64,000 bases of DNA from Desulfospira sp963664655 (GTDB lineage: Bacteria > Desulfobacterota > Desulfobacteria > Desulfobacterales > Desulfobacteraceae). Shown here piece after piece: positions 34,583 to 42,463 of the stretch (within the stretch, counting starts at the first letter, position 1; every line of letters starts with the position of its first letter). The notes beneath the pieces are model-generated. The model was not told the DNA's origin. It did no database searches and saw only the letters and a list, made by a program, of their open reading frames with translations. The position numbers were made by a program, and so were the translations under genes. Location: assembly GCA_963664655.2 (NCBI GenBank), contig OY761554.1, positions 3,348,001-3,412,000 on the forward strand, given 5' to 3'.

Positions 34583-35608
34583 CTAAATCATTAAGCCCCT
34601 GAATTCTGCGGAAGGCCGGGTCAAAACCTGGATGATCCGTTCCGTTTCTTTGAACATCAGCCGGATTTTGGATTCAGTGCCGGTTTCGGCCTTGCTGTAG
34701 GCGGCCACAATGGCGGCCGCCGTTTCAATCTGCCGCTGGTTAAATTTCCCGGTCAGGACTGCTTCAGGGCCGGGCAAAAACGCGTGCCTGAGCCGCAGAT
34801 CCGTTTGCGGATCTATCAGGGACAGAATCTTTTTATTGTCGGCATTGGATTTTCCCACCACCAGCTTGGCCTTTTCCGATTCTTCAGGGGTGTTGAGCCT
34901 GAAGTGGCGGCCATGTTTGAGCAGCCGGATCAGCCGCGGGTCACAGGAACCCTGCACATCCATAAGGTCTTTTAGCTTTCTGGAAAAGCCCACATCCGTG
35001 AGCAGGCAGCCGCCTGCCGGAGACGGGTACTCAAGGATGCCAAAGTCTTGGGCCATCTGCATCTGAATTTTTCTGGACCGGCCCGTTATGTTCAACAGCT
35101 GATCCCTGTTGACCAGCCCCTCTTTTTCCATAAGGGTTTCGGGCAGGCACCGGGCACTTAACGGCCTGAGAATATACCCATCCACCCCAGAGTTTTTTTC
35201 CACATACCGAAGGGAATTTTTGGTCTGGGACTTGGGCCGCTGGCCTACCACTTCGCCGCTGAACAGAAAATCAAAGCCCAGTTCTTTCAGCAGCCGGCCT
35301 GCCTGGTTAAACATCAGGGCATGGCAGTCCATGCAGGGGTTCATGTTTTTGCCGTATCCGGCCTTGGGGTTCTTGAGCATTTCCATGTAATCTTCGGTGA
35401 TGTCCCGGATGATCAAGGGAATCCCGGTCTGCTTTGATGCTTTTACTGCGGATTTGGCAGAAAAAAACGGGCTTTCAAAACTGACCCAGGTAACGTCAAT
35501 GCCCTGTTCTTTTAAGACCAGGGCAGAGAGCATGCTGTCCAGCCCCCCGGAACAAAGTCCTAAGGCTTTGACCGGTCCCGCCGGCCTTGTACTTTGATTT
35601 TCGGTCAT
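34583..35608 (-). CDS. PP-loop ATPase, ThiI/MnmA-like sulfurtransferase family
   Basis: A 341-residue protein with an N-terminal PP-loop LGLCSGGLDSMLSALVL (residues 16-32), then MNPCMDCHALMF, FSGEVVGQRPKSQT and a second conserved cysteine region SPAGGCLLTD. This matches proteins annotated as tRNA thiouridylase-like or THUMP-less ThiI homologues. Thiolation of tRNA is the likely activity, but the substrate base is not known. The two cysteines (about 92/95 and 204) could carry the persulfide. Upstream of it lie heptamer repeats. Confidence 0.8.
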   Translation of the reverse strand: MTENQSTRPAGPVKALGLCSGGLDSMLSALVLKEQGIDVTWVSFESPFFSAKSAVKASKQTGIPLIIRDITEDYMEMLKNPKAGYGKNMNPCMDCHALMFNQAGRLLKELGFDFLFSGEVVGQRPKSQTKNSLRYVEKNSGVDGYILRPLSARCLPETLMEKEGLVNRDQLLNITGRSRKIQMQMAQDFGILEYPSPAGGCLLTDVGFSRKLKDLMDVQGSCDPRLIRLLKHGRHFRLNTPEESEKAKLVVGKSNADNKKILSLIDPQTDLRLRHAFLPGPEAVLTGKFNQRQIETAAAIVAAYSKAETGTESKIRLMFKETERIIQVLTRPSAEFRGLMI

Positions 35609-35617
35609 GTATATAAA

Positions 35618-35700
35618 TAGCTTTTAGCGGTTAGCCTTTAGCCATTATCTGTCAGGTTTTGGCTTTCGGCTAAACGCTAATGGCTAACAGCTAACGGCTT
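35618..35700. repeat. Heptamer repeat tract F, inverted halves
   Basis: Left half TAGCTTTTAGCGGTTAGCC-type units, right half GGCTAAA-CGCTAAT-GGCTAAC-AGCTAAC units; they are reverse complements around TGTCAGGTTTTGG. Located exactly in the divergent gap between the PP-loop gene and nth, up to the nth start, where promoters would be expected. Confidence 0.85.
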
Positions 35701-35706
35701 ATTTCT

Positions 35707-36354
35707 ATGAAATCTTCCAATATTAAAATTTTGTTAGACACACTAAGTGAGCGGTATCCGGTTGTCAAGACCCAGCTGGATCATAAAAGCCCCTTTGAGC
35801 TTCTTATTGCCACCATTCTTTCCGCCCAGTGTACCGACGCCCAGGTCAACCGGGTGACGGTAACATTGTTTGACCAGTATCCTGATCCCAAGGCCCTTTC
35901 CAAAGCCCCTTTGGAAAAGATTAAAAAACTGATCTTTTCCACCGGGTTTTACAACAACAAAGCCAAGAACATCAAGGCCTGTGCGGCAGCACTTCTTGAA
36001 GAGTATAACGGGGTGGTCCCCCGGGATATAGAATCTTTAACCCGGCTTCCGGGGGTGGGCAGAAAAACCGCTAACGTGGTCCGGTCGGTCTGCTTTGGGG
36101 TTCAGACCATTGTGGTGGATACCCATGTGCTTCGAATTTCCAACCGCCTTGGGCTGGTCCGGACCAAAGATCCGGTAAAGGCTGAATTCGCGTTGATGGA
36201 CCAGATTCCGGAAAGCTCATGGAATGATCTTTCCCTTCAGTTGATTTATTTTGGCCGAGGCATCTGCAATGCCCGCAAGCCCCTGTGCCATGAGTGTCCC
36301 CTTTGCGGCATCTGTCCTTCCCGGGCCGGGAAAGAAAGAGAACCATTATCTTAA
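35707..36354 (+). CDS. nth: Endonuclease III
   Basis: Base-excision DNA glycosylase/lyase for oxidised pyrimidines. The 215-residue protein has SAQCTDAQVNRVT, the helix-hairpin-helix LPGVGRKTANVV with catalytic Lys near residue 120, VDTHVLRISNRLGL with the Asp near 138, and the C-terminal [4Fe-4S] cluster cysteines C-x6-C-x2-C-x5-C in CNARKPLCHECPLCGIC. Tail-to-tail overlap (9 bases) with the ModE-like gene. Confidence 0.97.
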   Translation: MKSSNIKILLDTLSERYPVVKTQLDHKSPFELLIATILSAQCTDAQVNRVTVTLFDQYPDPKALSKAPLEKIKKLIFSTGFYNNKAKNIKACAAALLEEYNGVVPRDIESLTRLPGVGRKTANVVRSVCFGVQTIVVDTHVLRISNRLGLVRTKDPVKAEFALMDQIPESSWNDLSLQLIYFGRGICNARKPLCHECPLCGICPSRAGKEREPLS

Positions 36355-36681
36355 AGCCGGACCGCCAAACACCTCTTTGAAGATCCGGTCGTCTTCAATA
36401 ATACACCGGGCCTTTAATTTTTTATACAGCGCCAGCAGGGCCTTGCCTTCCGGGGTCAGGGAGGTGCCGTCTATTTTGTCTGCGAGAACCACCGGCTTTT
36501 TATAATGTTCTTCCGTTGCCTTGATCTTGTTCCATACGGTTTTATAAGCCATGTTCAACTCCTTGGCGGTTTTGTTGATGGAACCGGTCCGGTCAATGGT
36601 TTCAAGTATCCTCATTCTGCCATTTCCCATGATGATATCCCCGTTTTCATTGACAAGGAGCTGGGTTGATCTTAATTTCAT
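36346..36681 (-). CDS. ModE-like winged-helix regulator without metal-binding domain
   Basis: A 111-residue protein equivalent to the DNA-binding domain of ModE. The winged helix is recognisable as GRMRILETIDRTGSINKTAKEL followed by MAYKTVWNKI and the LTPEGKALLALY ending (quoted in parts). The MOP/TOBE molybdate-binding repeats of full ModE are absent, so it may sense something else or need a partner. Divergent from fmdE-moeA-mobB, with two palindromes between, it is the obvious candidate regulator of that cluster. Confidence 0.82.
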   Translation of the reverse strand: MKLRSTQLLVNENGDIIMGNGRMRILETIDRTGSINKTAKELNMAYKTVWNKIKATEEHYKKPVVLADKIDGTSLTPEGKALLALYKKLKARCIIEDDRIFKEVFGGPALR

Positions 36682-36751
36682 TGGTATCCCCCTTATGCCG
36701 CACTATACCCTAGTCGGCCAAAACAGGAAACAAGAAAAAAAGGAAAAATAA

Positions 36752-36803
36752 TTACGTAATAGTCACCTTTTTTCTTGACCTTATGTTGAATTTACCATAA
36801 GGT
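36752..36803. promoter_or_regulatory. Palindromic operators between ModE-like gene and fmdE
   Basis: ACCTTATG (36778-36785) and CATAAGGT (36796-36803) form a perfect 8-bp inverted repeat with a 10-base spacer. TTGACC at 36775-36780, a -35 candidate, overlaps its left arm. A second perfect palindrome, ATTACGTAAT, lies at 36752-36761. Both sit between divergent genes, 37-90 bases from the starts. Confidence 0.6.
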
Positions 36804-36839
36804 GGCATTCGTTGTAAACATCAAACAGGAGCAACCCCC

Positions 36840-37436
36840 ATGGAAGATTTTGAAACCCTGCTGGAAGGTTCTGGAAAAGCCCACGGCCATCTTTGTCCGG
36901 GGCAGGTGGTCGGCGTCAGAATGGCCATGGAAGGCTGCCGCCTCATTGGTTTAGATGAACCAAGGACCCTTCCCCAGATCAAACAGCTGATTGTATACAT
37001 TGAAATGGACCGGTGCGCCACGGATGCCATTTCCTTTGTCACCGGGGTAAAACTCGGCCGGCGGTCTTTAAAATTTATTGACAACGGTATCATGGCCGCC
37101 ACCTTTGTCAACCTGGAAACCAAAAAGGCCTTCAGGATTGTTTCCACAGAAGAGTCAAGGGATCTGGCAGCAGAATATGCCCCTGAAATTGAAGATAAAA
37201 GACAACAACAAATGGAAGGGTACAAGCGCATGCCCTTAGAGAAGTTGTTTACGATCCAGGAAGTCACGGTGGATGTGCCGGCCAGCGATATGCCGGGCCC
37301 CACCCGGTTCAAAGCGGTTTGCGAACAGTGCGGACAGGTGGTCAGGGACAAGCGGGAAATTATGAAAAACGGTAAGATTCTGTGTCGGCCCTGTGCGTTG
37401 GGAAGTTATTACCAGGTTTTGGAAAAAGGAGAATAA
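36840..37436 (+). CDS. FmdE/FwdE family protein
   Basis: A 198-residue protein of the formylmethanofuran dehydrogenase subunit E family. The N-terminal FmdE domain has HGHLCPGQVVGVRMA around residues 18-32 and MDRCATDAISFVTG. A C-terminal zinc ribbon (CEQCGQ near residue 161 and CRPC near 184) follows. In sulfate reducers such genes travel with molybdenum-enzyme or molybdate genes rather than with methanogenesis. The moeA-like gene follows after one base. Exact biochemical role unknown. Confidence 0.88.
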   Translation: MEDFETLLEGSGKAHGHLCPGQVVGVRMAMEGCRLIGLDEPRTLPQIKQLIVYIEMDRCATDAISFVTGVKLGRRSLKFIDNGIMAATFVNLETKKAFRIVSTEESRDLAAEYAPEIEDKRQQQMEGYKRMPLEKLFTIQEVTVDVPASDMPGPTRFKAVCEQCGQVVRDKREIMKNGKILCRPCALGSYYQVLEKGE

Positions 37437-37437
37437 G

Positions 37438-38493
37438 ATGAGCAACCTCGTTGGAAATCAGGCTTTTAAGACCATCCCGGTAGACCAGGCCGTGGGCACC
37501 ACCCTGGCCCATGACATGACTGAAATTATCCCTGGCGAATCCAAGGGGCCGGCCTTTAAAAAAGGTCACAAGATCAGTGCCGGGGATGTCTGCCGCCTCA
37601 TGCGCATGGGAAAAAACAACCTGTATGTCCTGGATCTTGAAGATCACCAGGTCCATGAAGATGATGCCGTTCTCGAGCTTGCTTCAGCCCTGGCAGGCCC
37701 GGGGGTGACCTTTTCCGGAGCCCCCTCCGAAGGAAAGCTGGCCCTCAAAGCCGAATATCCGGGCCTGCTCAAAGTGAATGTGGATGCCCTTACCGAATTT
37801 AACATGGTGGATGACGTGATGTGCGCTGCCATGCACAACAACACAGCCGTTAAAAAGGGGCAGGATCTGGCCGCCACCCGGGCGGTTCCCCTGGTCATTG
37901 AACGAAAAGAGCTTGACCGGGCCGTTAAAATTTCCCGGGAATATTATCCCGTTATCAGCGTGAGCATATTCAATCCCCTTAAGATCCGGCTGGTCATCAC
38001 CGGCAACGAGGTTTACAAAGGGCTGATCAAGGACCGGTTCCACGATATTGTTGAAAAAAAGGTGACCGCCCTTGGCGGGACTTTGGAAGAGTTCACAATC
38101 CTGCCCGATGACCGGGACCGGATCAGCCAGAAGATCAAAGAATACCTGGAAAAAGATACCGACCTGATCATCACCACCGGCGGTATGTCCGTTGATCCTG
38201 ATGATGTGACCCGGGCCGGGATCCAGGATGCCGGGTTTGACACCCTTCATTATTCTGCAGCGGTTCTGCCCGGTGCCATGTTTTTGTTGGGGTATTCAGG
38301 GAATACGGCCATCATGGGCCTGCCGGCCTGCGGCCTTTACCACAGAACCACCATATTTGACCTGGTACTGCCCCGGGTTATGGCAGGAGAAACCCCGGGC
38401 AAGCGGGATCTTGCCGCTCTGTGCCACGGCGGTCTTTGCCAGAACTGCCCCACTTGCCGCTTCCCGGCCTGTTCATTCGGCAAGGCCGGATGA
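37438..38493 (+). CDS. MoeA-like molybdopterin-binding protein with Cys-rich tail
   Basis: A 351-residue protein starting at ATG 37438 (AAAGGAG upstream). The MoCF/MogA-like fold is shown by LVITGNEVYKG, DLIITTGGMSVDPDDVTRAGI and the MGLPACGLYHRTTIFDL region. This C-terminal-half arrangement occurs in proteins that insert Mo or bind molybdopterin. The last 25 residues contain five cysteines (C-x5-C-x2-C-x2-C-x4-C), unusual for MoeA and suggestive of a metal site. It lies between fmdE and mobB; mobB starts one base after its stop. Confidence 0.85.
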   Translation: MSNLVGNQAFKTIPVDQAVGTTLAHDMTEIIPGESKGPAFKKGHKISAGDVCRLMRMGKNNLYVLDLEDHQVHEDDAVLELASALAGPGVTFSGAPSEGKLALKAEYPGLLKVNVDALTEFNMVDDVMCAAMHNNTAVKKGQDLAATRAVPLVIERKELDRAVKISREYYPVISVSIFNPLKIRLVITGNEVYKGLIKDRFHDIVEKKVTALGGTLEEFTILPDDRDRISQKIKEYLEKDTDLIITTGGMSVDPDDVTRAGIQDAGFDTLHYSAAVLPGAMFLLGYSGNTAIMGLPACGLYHRTTIFDLVLPRVMAGETPGKRDLAALCHGGLCQNCPTCRFPACSFGKAG

Positions 38494-38494
38494 T

Positions 38495-39010
38495 ATGAAG
38501 GTTGTCCAGATCATCGGCCAGCAGAATGCCGGCAAGACCACCCTTATGAGGGAGGTGATTGAAGCCCTGGTCCAAAAGGGGCTTGCCGTGGGCTCTATCA
38601 AACACACCTCTCATCATTATGAACTGGACAAACCGGGCAAGGATTCCTTTGTCCACCGCCAGGCCGGGGCCAGCCCGGCGGCCATGGTTTCCGGCAGCCT
38701 TGCCGCCATTTACCTTCCCCTGCCTGAGGCCGGGGAAGGGATCTCTCCGGAAACCCTTCTGGAAAACCCTTTTTATCAAAATCTGGATATCGTGCTGATT
38801 GAGGGGTGGATTGCCGCCCCGTTTCCCAAAATCGAGGTCTTCCGTGAAGACATTGGCCGGGACCCGCTGTTCTTCAAGGTCCCGGGGGTAGCGGCACTGA
38901 TTACCGACGATACCCTGTCTCCTGCCGTGGAAGCCGAAGCCGGCCGCCGGGGCATCAAACCATTCCCAAGAAAAAATCTTTCGACTCTGGTGGCGTATTT
39001 GACTTGTTGA
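38495..39010 (+). CDS. mobB: Molybdopterin-guanine dinucleotide biosynthesis protein MobB
   Basis: A 171-residue P-loop protein (IIGQQNAGKTTLMREV at residues 5-20) of the MobB family, with IKHTSHHYELDKPGKDS, the VLIEGW Walker B-like strand and the C-terminal ALITDD. MobB is a GTP-binding helper for attachment of GMP to molybdopterin. Start ATG 38495 overlaps the previous stop region (TGATATG). Completes a Mo-cofactor operon with the two genes before it. Confidence 0.93.
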   Translation: MKVVQIIGQQNAGKTTLMREVIEALVQKGLAVGSIKHTSHHYELDKPGKDSFVHRQAGASPAAMVSGSLAAIYLPLPEAGEGISPETLLENPFYQNLDIVLIEGWIAAPFPKIEVFREDIGRDPLFFKVPGVAALITDDTLSPAVEAEAGRRGIKPFPRKNLSTLVAYLTC

Positions 39011-39130
39011 GCCAATGTGCTTATGTCCGTTACTCCAGAACAATCGCATATGACCGGCAAGTAACTTGCCTTTACATTTGATACCAGATCGTAACTATTC
39101 AGCTAATGCTAAAAAATAAGCAAAATCAGG

Positions 39131-39591
39131 GTCTGTAACTGTTCATCAGTGCTTCATATTTGTTTAGTCAGGCCTTCGTAGCATACTTTTGCTATGTGAG
39201 AAGCAATGTCATTAACTTAAAAGTTTTCATCACTATAAGTTGGGACGGCTCTTATTAACTATTAACATCATGAAGATCACATCTCCCAATGCCTGACCCT
39301 GTCCGTTACTCTCTGTGAAGTTTGGCGAAGCCAAACCTCGGTGTCCTCTGTGGTTTAAAAACATGAAATCCCAAAGGGATTGAAAGGTTTTTTTTGAAAT
39401 TCCTGGTTTGTGAAATCAGCGGGCTTCGCCCGCATTTTCTATTTAACCACAGAGAGAATAGAGGTTTGGCTTGCGCCAAACTACACAGAGGAGACCTGCA
39501 AATAACATACTCAATGCTTAAGTTAATGACATTGATGTGAGAAGGAGTGAATGAGCGAAGATGGGGCACTGCTGAACAGTTACATCAGATC
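39131..39591. repeat. Nested inverted-repeat element, about 460 bp
   Basis: Outer arms: 39131-39157 (CTGTAACTGTTCATCAGTGC) pairs with 39566-39591, and ATGTCATTAACTTAA (39206-39220) pairs with 39518-39532. Inner arms: 39312-39345 (CTCTGTGAAGTTTGGC and on) pairs with 39457-39497; each inner arm itself contains a GTTTGGC/GCCAAAC hairpin. A small GCGGGC-ttc-GCCCGC hairpin lies near 39419-39433. No transposase frame is present. It fills the gap between mobB and a toxin-antitoxin remnant. Confidence 0.8.
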
Positions 39592-39678
39592 TAATTGAGA
39601 CTACCCATAAAGTAGTGTTGCGAATATGGGTGTTTGAAGGATATAATAAAAAGCTTTTCTAACGCAAGGGGGGTATGA

Positions 39679-39912
39679 ATGAGCCAGGAAAAAATAAGAC
39701 AGGAAATTAACAAGCTCAATTTGTCTGAAAAACTTCTGCTGGTATGTGATATCTGGGATTCCATTGCTCAAGACACAGGGCAGCAACCGCTGCCGGAATG
39801 GCAAAAACAGGAGCTGGACAAAAGATATGCCGAATACAAAGCGGGAAAGCTTGAAACCTATGACTGCCAGTCAGTTCACGATGCGCTAAGGGTAAAGTAC
39901 GGATTTAAATGA
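39679..39912 (+). CDS. Addiction-module antitoxin (TIGR02574-like), toxin partner decayed
   Basis: A 77-residue protein of the short family found before RelE/ParE-type toxins: LNLSEKLLLVCDIWDSIA near the start, PLPEWQKQELDKRYAEYKAG in the middle and the short acidic/basic tail. Compare the intact antitoxin at 49202, which has the same layout (AEKIMVMNEIWDDL; SPEWHKDIL). The AAATGA end, where a toxin start should overlap, is preserved, but the toxin frame is destroyed (see 39909-39987). Confidence 0.82.
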   Translation: MSQEKIRQEINKLNLSEKLLLVCDIWDSIAQDTGQQPLPEWQKQELDKRYAEYKAGKLETYDCQSVHDALRVKYGFK

Positions 39913-39987
39913 TTATCCGCTGAAGATTTTGAAATCATAATCCATTCGGTTTTTGATAACAGGCAAGATCCCGTTAAAAGACCTTGA
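39909..39987 (+). pseudogene. Remnant of RelE/ParE-type toxin
   Basis: ATG at 39909 overlaps the antitoxin stop as in intact modules, but only MIIR is read before a stop. One base later a frame opens as EDFEIIIHSVFDNRQDPVK. This lines up with the C-terminus of the intact toxin at 49420-49722 (SFIDIYAVLDCRANPDQ). About 220-240 bases of the middle are missing, so this looks like an internal deletion. Confidence 0.72.
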
Positions 39988-40104
39988 ATATTTAATAAAA
40001 TTTACGGCCTTTAGTATTGCAGTCCCAACAAGCAAACAACAACGGCCTTGGACAGTATGACTATCCCGGATATAATTCAAAATGAGATCATTCCGGCGTG
40101 GCTG

Positions 40105-41169
40105 TCATGAATTCTGAAAACCGGCAGAGGCATTTTTGTCGGGTCCAAACACAGATTTTCTGTACTGGGAGGGCCTGACACCGTATTCTTTGAAAAAAGA
40201 AGCGGCAAAATGGCTTGAACTGCAAAATCCAGATTCATAAGCGATCCATGTCAGGTCCTCCGGGTTTTCTTCCATCAGCATCCGGGCATAGGACAGGCGC
40301 TCTTTTCGCAGATATTCAAATACTGTGCATCCAAACAACGCTTTGAACCCTTTGCTCAGCTGGGTGTGACTCATGCCTGCCTGCCTGGCCAGTTCCCTCA
40401 ACGAGGGGGGAAATTGACGATTTTTAACCAGCAGGTCCCTGGCCCGGCAAATCCGGGCTTTGCCGTCAGGCCCCATGGGGGGATTCACCGAAAGAAAATC
40501 ATCCGGGCGGAAGACCTGATCCAGTCTTAACGCAATAAGTTCAAGCACTTTGCTTTCCAGATAGATATGGCCCACCCGGCCTTTGTGGGGATTGTTCAAA
40601 ATCTGGTAAACCGCTGTTTTCATCTGAGCTGTCATGATGTGGTCGGCATAAAAGCGGCGGCTTTTAAAAAATTGTTCCGGTATCTCACTATATGGTGCAT
40701 CCCGGAGGGGTTCCGGGTTGAGCAGCTTGAGTAGGAAATCAGGAGAAATGTGGATGGCAAGCGCAAGGACTTCCTGTGCCCCTTTGATGTTCCGCTCAAC
40801 AATTCGGCCTTTAAAAAAACAGGCCGATGAATGATCCGGTGCCATTGGCATAGAATACGAATGGCGTGATCTCCCAGCTGGAGAATCGGGCGGACAATTG
40901 GATGGACAATTCCCTTTAAGACAAAATCCAAAAGTGAAAAAAGGCTTTTCCAATGTGAATCTGGCCTTATAGTCTTCGTCAAATCTGCACCGGCATATGC
41001 CTAAGTCCAACCCGCTGCATATGGCAAAAGATGAAAAATGACCGCTTCCTTTTTGCCGGGGCAAGGGACGAATGACTTCGTTTGGATTCATCATTTTATC
41101 TTCAGGCACCATGGGCTTGAAATCAACATAGACTCCTTTATGGTCTTTTATCAAAATCTGAGACAGCAC
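40105..41169 (-). CDS. AraC-family transcriptional regulator with cysteine-rich N-terminus
   Basis: A 354-residue protein. The C-terminal ~100 residues are the double helix-turn-helix of AraC proteins: LRELARQAGMSHTQLSKGF, LFGCTVFEYLRKERL and IAYESGFCSSSHFAASF with YGVRPSQYRK at the end. The N-terminal sensor contains six cysteines in 42 residues (51, 59, 61, 83, 88, 92). Architecture and its place beside an iron-siderophore-type importer recall PchR/YbtA regulators, which sense siderophores. Divergent from the methyltransferase-transporter operon it presumably controls. Confidence 0.88.
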   Translation of the reverse strand: MLSQILIKDHKGVYVDFKPMVPEDKMMNPNEVIRPLPRQKGSGHFSSFAICSGLDLGICRCRFDEDYKARFTLEKPFFTFGFCLKGNCPSNCPPDSPAGRSRHSYSMPMAPDHSSACFFKGRIVERNIKGAQEVLALAIHISPDFLLKLLNPEPLRDAPYSEIPEQFFKSRRFYADHIMTAQMKTAVYQILNNPHKGRVGHIYLESKVLELIALRLDQVFRPDDFLSVNPPMGPDGKARICRARDLLVKNRQFPPSLRELARQAGMSHTQLSKGFKALFGCTVFEYLRKERLSYARMLMEENPEDLTWIAYESGFCSSSHFAASFFKEYGVRPSQYRKSVFGPDKNASAGFQNS

Positions 41170-41388
41170 GCTTGGCGTTCCTTTTTTCCCTTATTTCATG
41201 TCCACGACATCCATCACAGCACTATGTAGATCAAGCTCATCTTATTTTGTCAATATAATATTTTTAATTAAATCTTATTTTTTACCCAAATGCTCTTTTT
41301 TGACGCAAATGATATTATTTGAGGGGTGAACAGGGCTAAAAGTCAGTTCGACAGATGAACTAAAAACTTTTTACCTGGAGAAGATGTT
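41170..41388. promoter_or_regulatory. Divergent control region of AraC regulator and importer operon
   Basis: Two direct CAAATG copies (41287-41292 and 41306-41311) lie 19 bases apart, about two helical turns, as AraC proteins often prefer. The second lies in an inverted pair CAAAT-gatatt-ATTTG (41306-41321). The stretch 41240-41280 is very AT-rich. No consensus Fur box seen. Confidence 0.45.
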
Positions 41389-42441
41389 ATGATGTCACAG
41401 CCGGTTCACTCACCCCAAACTCCTTATCCCTGCCTTGCCTTTTTGTTTGAAGCCCTGGTGGCTCCTGTAAAACAAGCCGTCATGGAAACCGCCATTGAGC
41501 TTGATATGGCGCATATTCTTTCCACCGCATCCACCGTTGACGACATTGCTCAAAAAACAGGCATACAGACCGGAACCCCGGGCCTTATCTGCTTTTTGGA
41601 TGCCATGGTTGCCGTGGGGCTGGCAAACAAGGAAAACGGTAAATACAGCAACACGGACACCGGTCGATATTTTTTCGACAGAACAAGCCCTGTTTATATG
41701 GGGGATTACATACAAAATATGAAATCCCTGGTGCAAAAAAATCTGGCCGGCATGGCAGATATTGTGAAACACGGGATGCCCGATCTGCAGGAAACCGAAT
41801 CCTGGCAGAATGAATCCCGGTGGGAACGCGCCGTAGCAAACCTGGCGCTCGGTCAGCGTGCCGGCATGGCCGCCATTTATGCGGATCTGGTCGAAGAGCT
41901 CCCACAGTTCAAAAATATTAAAAAAATCCTTGATCTGGGGGGCGGGCCCGGGCTGGTCGGAGCACAGATCCTTGGGCGGATTCCCGGGGCAACCGGGGTG
42001 CTGATTGACCTGCCCGCCGTTATTGGCCTGGCCAGGCAGGAGATAGAAAAAGAAGGGATGGCAGACCGGATCTCCTTTATTGCCGGAGACTATAATGAGA
42101 CGGCCTTGGGCAGCGGCTATGACCTGATCTGGGCCAGCCACAACCTGTATTTTGTCAAAGACCGGGTGCCGTTTTTCAGGCGTGTGAAAACCGCTCTGGC
42201 AGACAACGGGATTTTCGTCTGCCTGCACGAAGGGTTGGTTCAGGAGCAGACCGCACCCGCGGATATCGTTTTGATGCGTCTTTCCACTGCCATAGAAACC
42301 GTAAACGCCCCGGACGGTCAAAGCTATGCCTTTAACAAAGGAGAGATTGCCGGCTACCTGAAACAGGCCGGATTTGACCGGATTGATTCCCGGATGGTCC
42401 ATCTGCCCAGCGGTGAGGCGGAACTTTTGGTGGCAAGTTAA
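41389..42441 (+). CDS. SAM-dependent O-methyltransferase family protein
   Basis: A 350-residue class I methyltransferase of the dimerisation/Methyltransf_2 type. An N-terminal winged-helix dimerisation domain (about 10-95) includes STVDDIAQKTGI. The Rossmann domain has motif I KILDLGGGPGLVG near residues 181-193, LIDLPAVIGLA, and YDLIWASHNLYFV. Relatives methylate phenolic or isoprenoid hydroxyls, but others act elsewhere. First gene of a cluster with an ABC importer and TonB receptor, so it may modify the imported ligand; that is inference. Confidence 0.85.
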   Translation: MMSQPVHSPQTPYPCLAFLFEALVAPVKQAVMETAIELDMAHILSTASTVDDIAQKTGIQTGTPGLICFLDAMVAVGLANKENGKYSNTDTGRYFFDRTSPVYMGDYIQNMKSLVQKNLAGMADIVKHGMPDLQETESWQNESRWERAVANLALGQRAGMAAIYADLVEELPQFKNIKKILDLGGGPGLVGAQILGRIPGATGVLIDLPAVIGLARQEIEKEGMADRISFIAGDYNETALGSGYDLIWASHNLYFVKDRVPFFRRVKTALADNGIFVCLHEGLVQEQTAPADIVLMRLSTAIETVNAPDGQSYAFNKGEIAGYLKQAGFDRIDSRMVHLPSGEAELLVAS

Positions 42442-42463
42442 GCAGGCGCCTGTGAGGATAAAC

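Noticed and set aside
39131..39591. Insertion sequence with transposase between mobB and the antitoxin
   Set aside because: Inverted arms are present, but no open frame long enough for a transposase exists between them.
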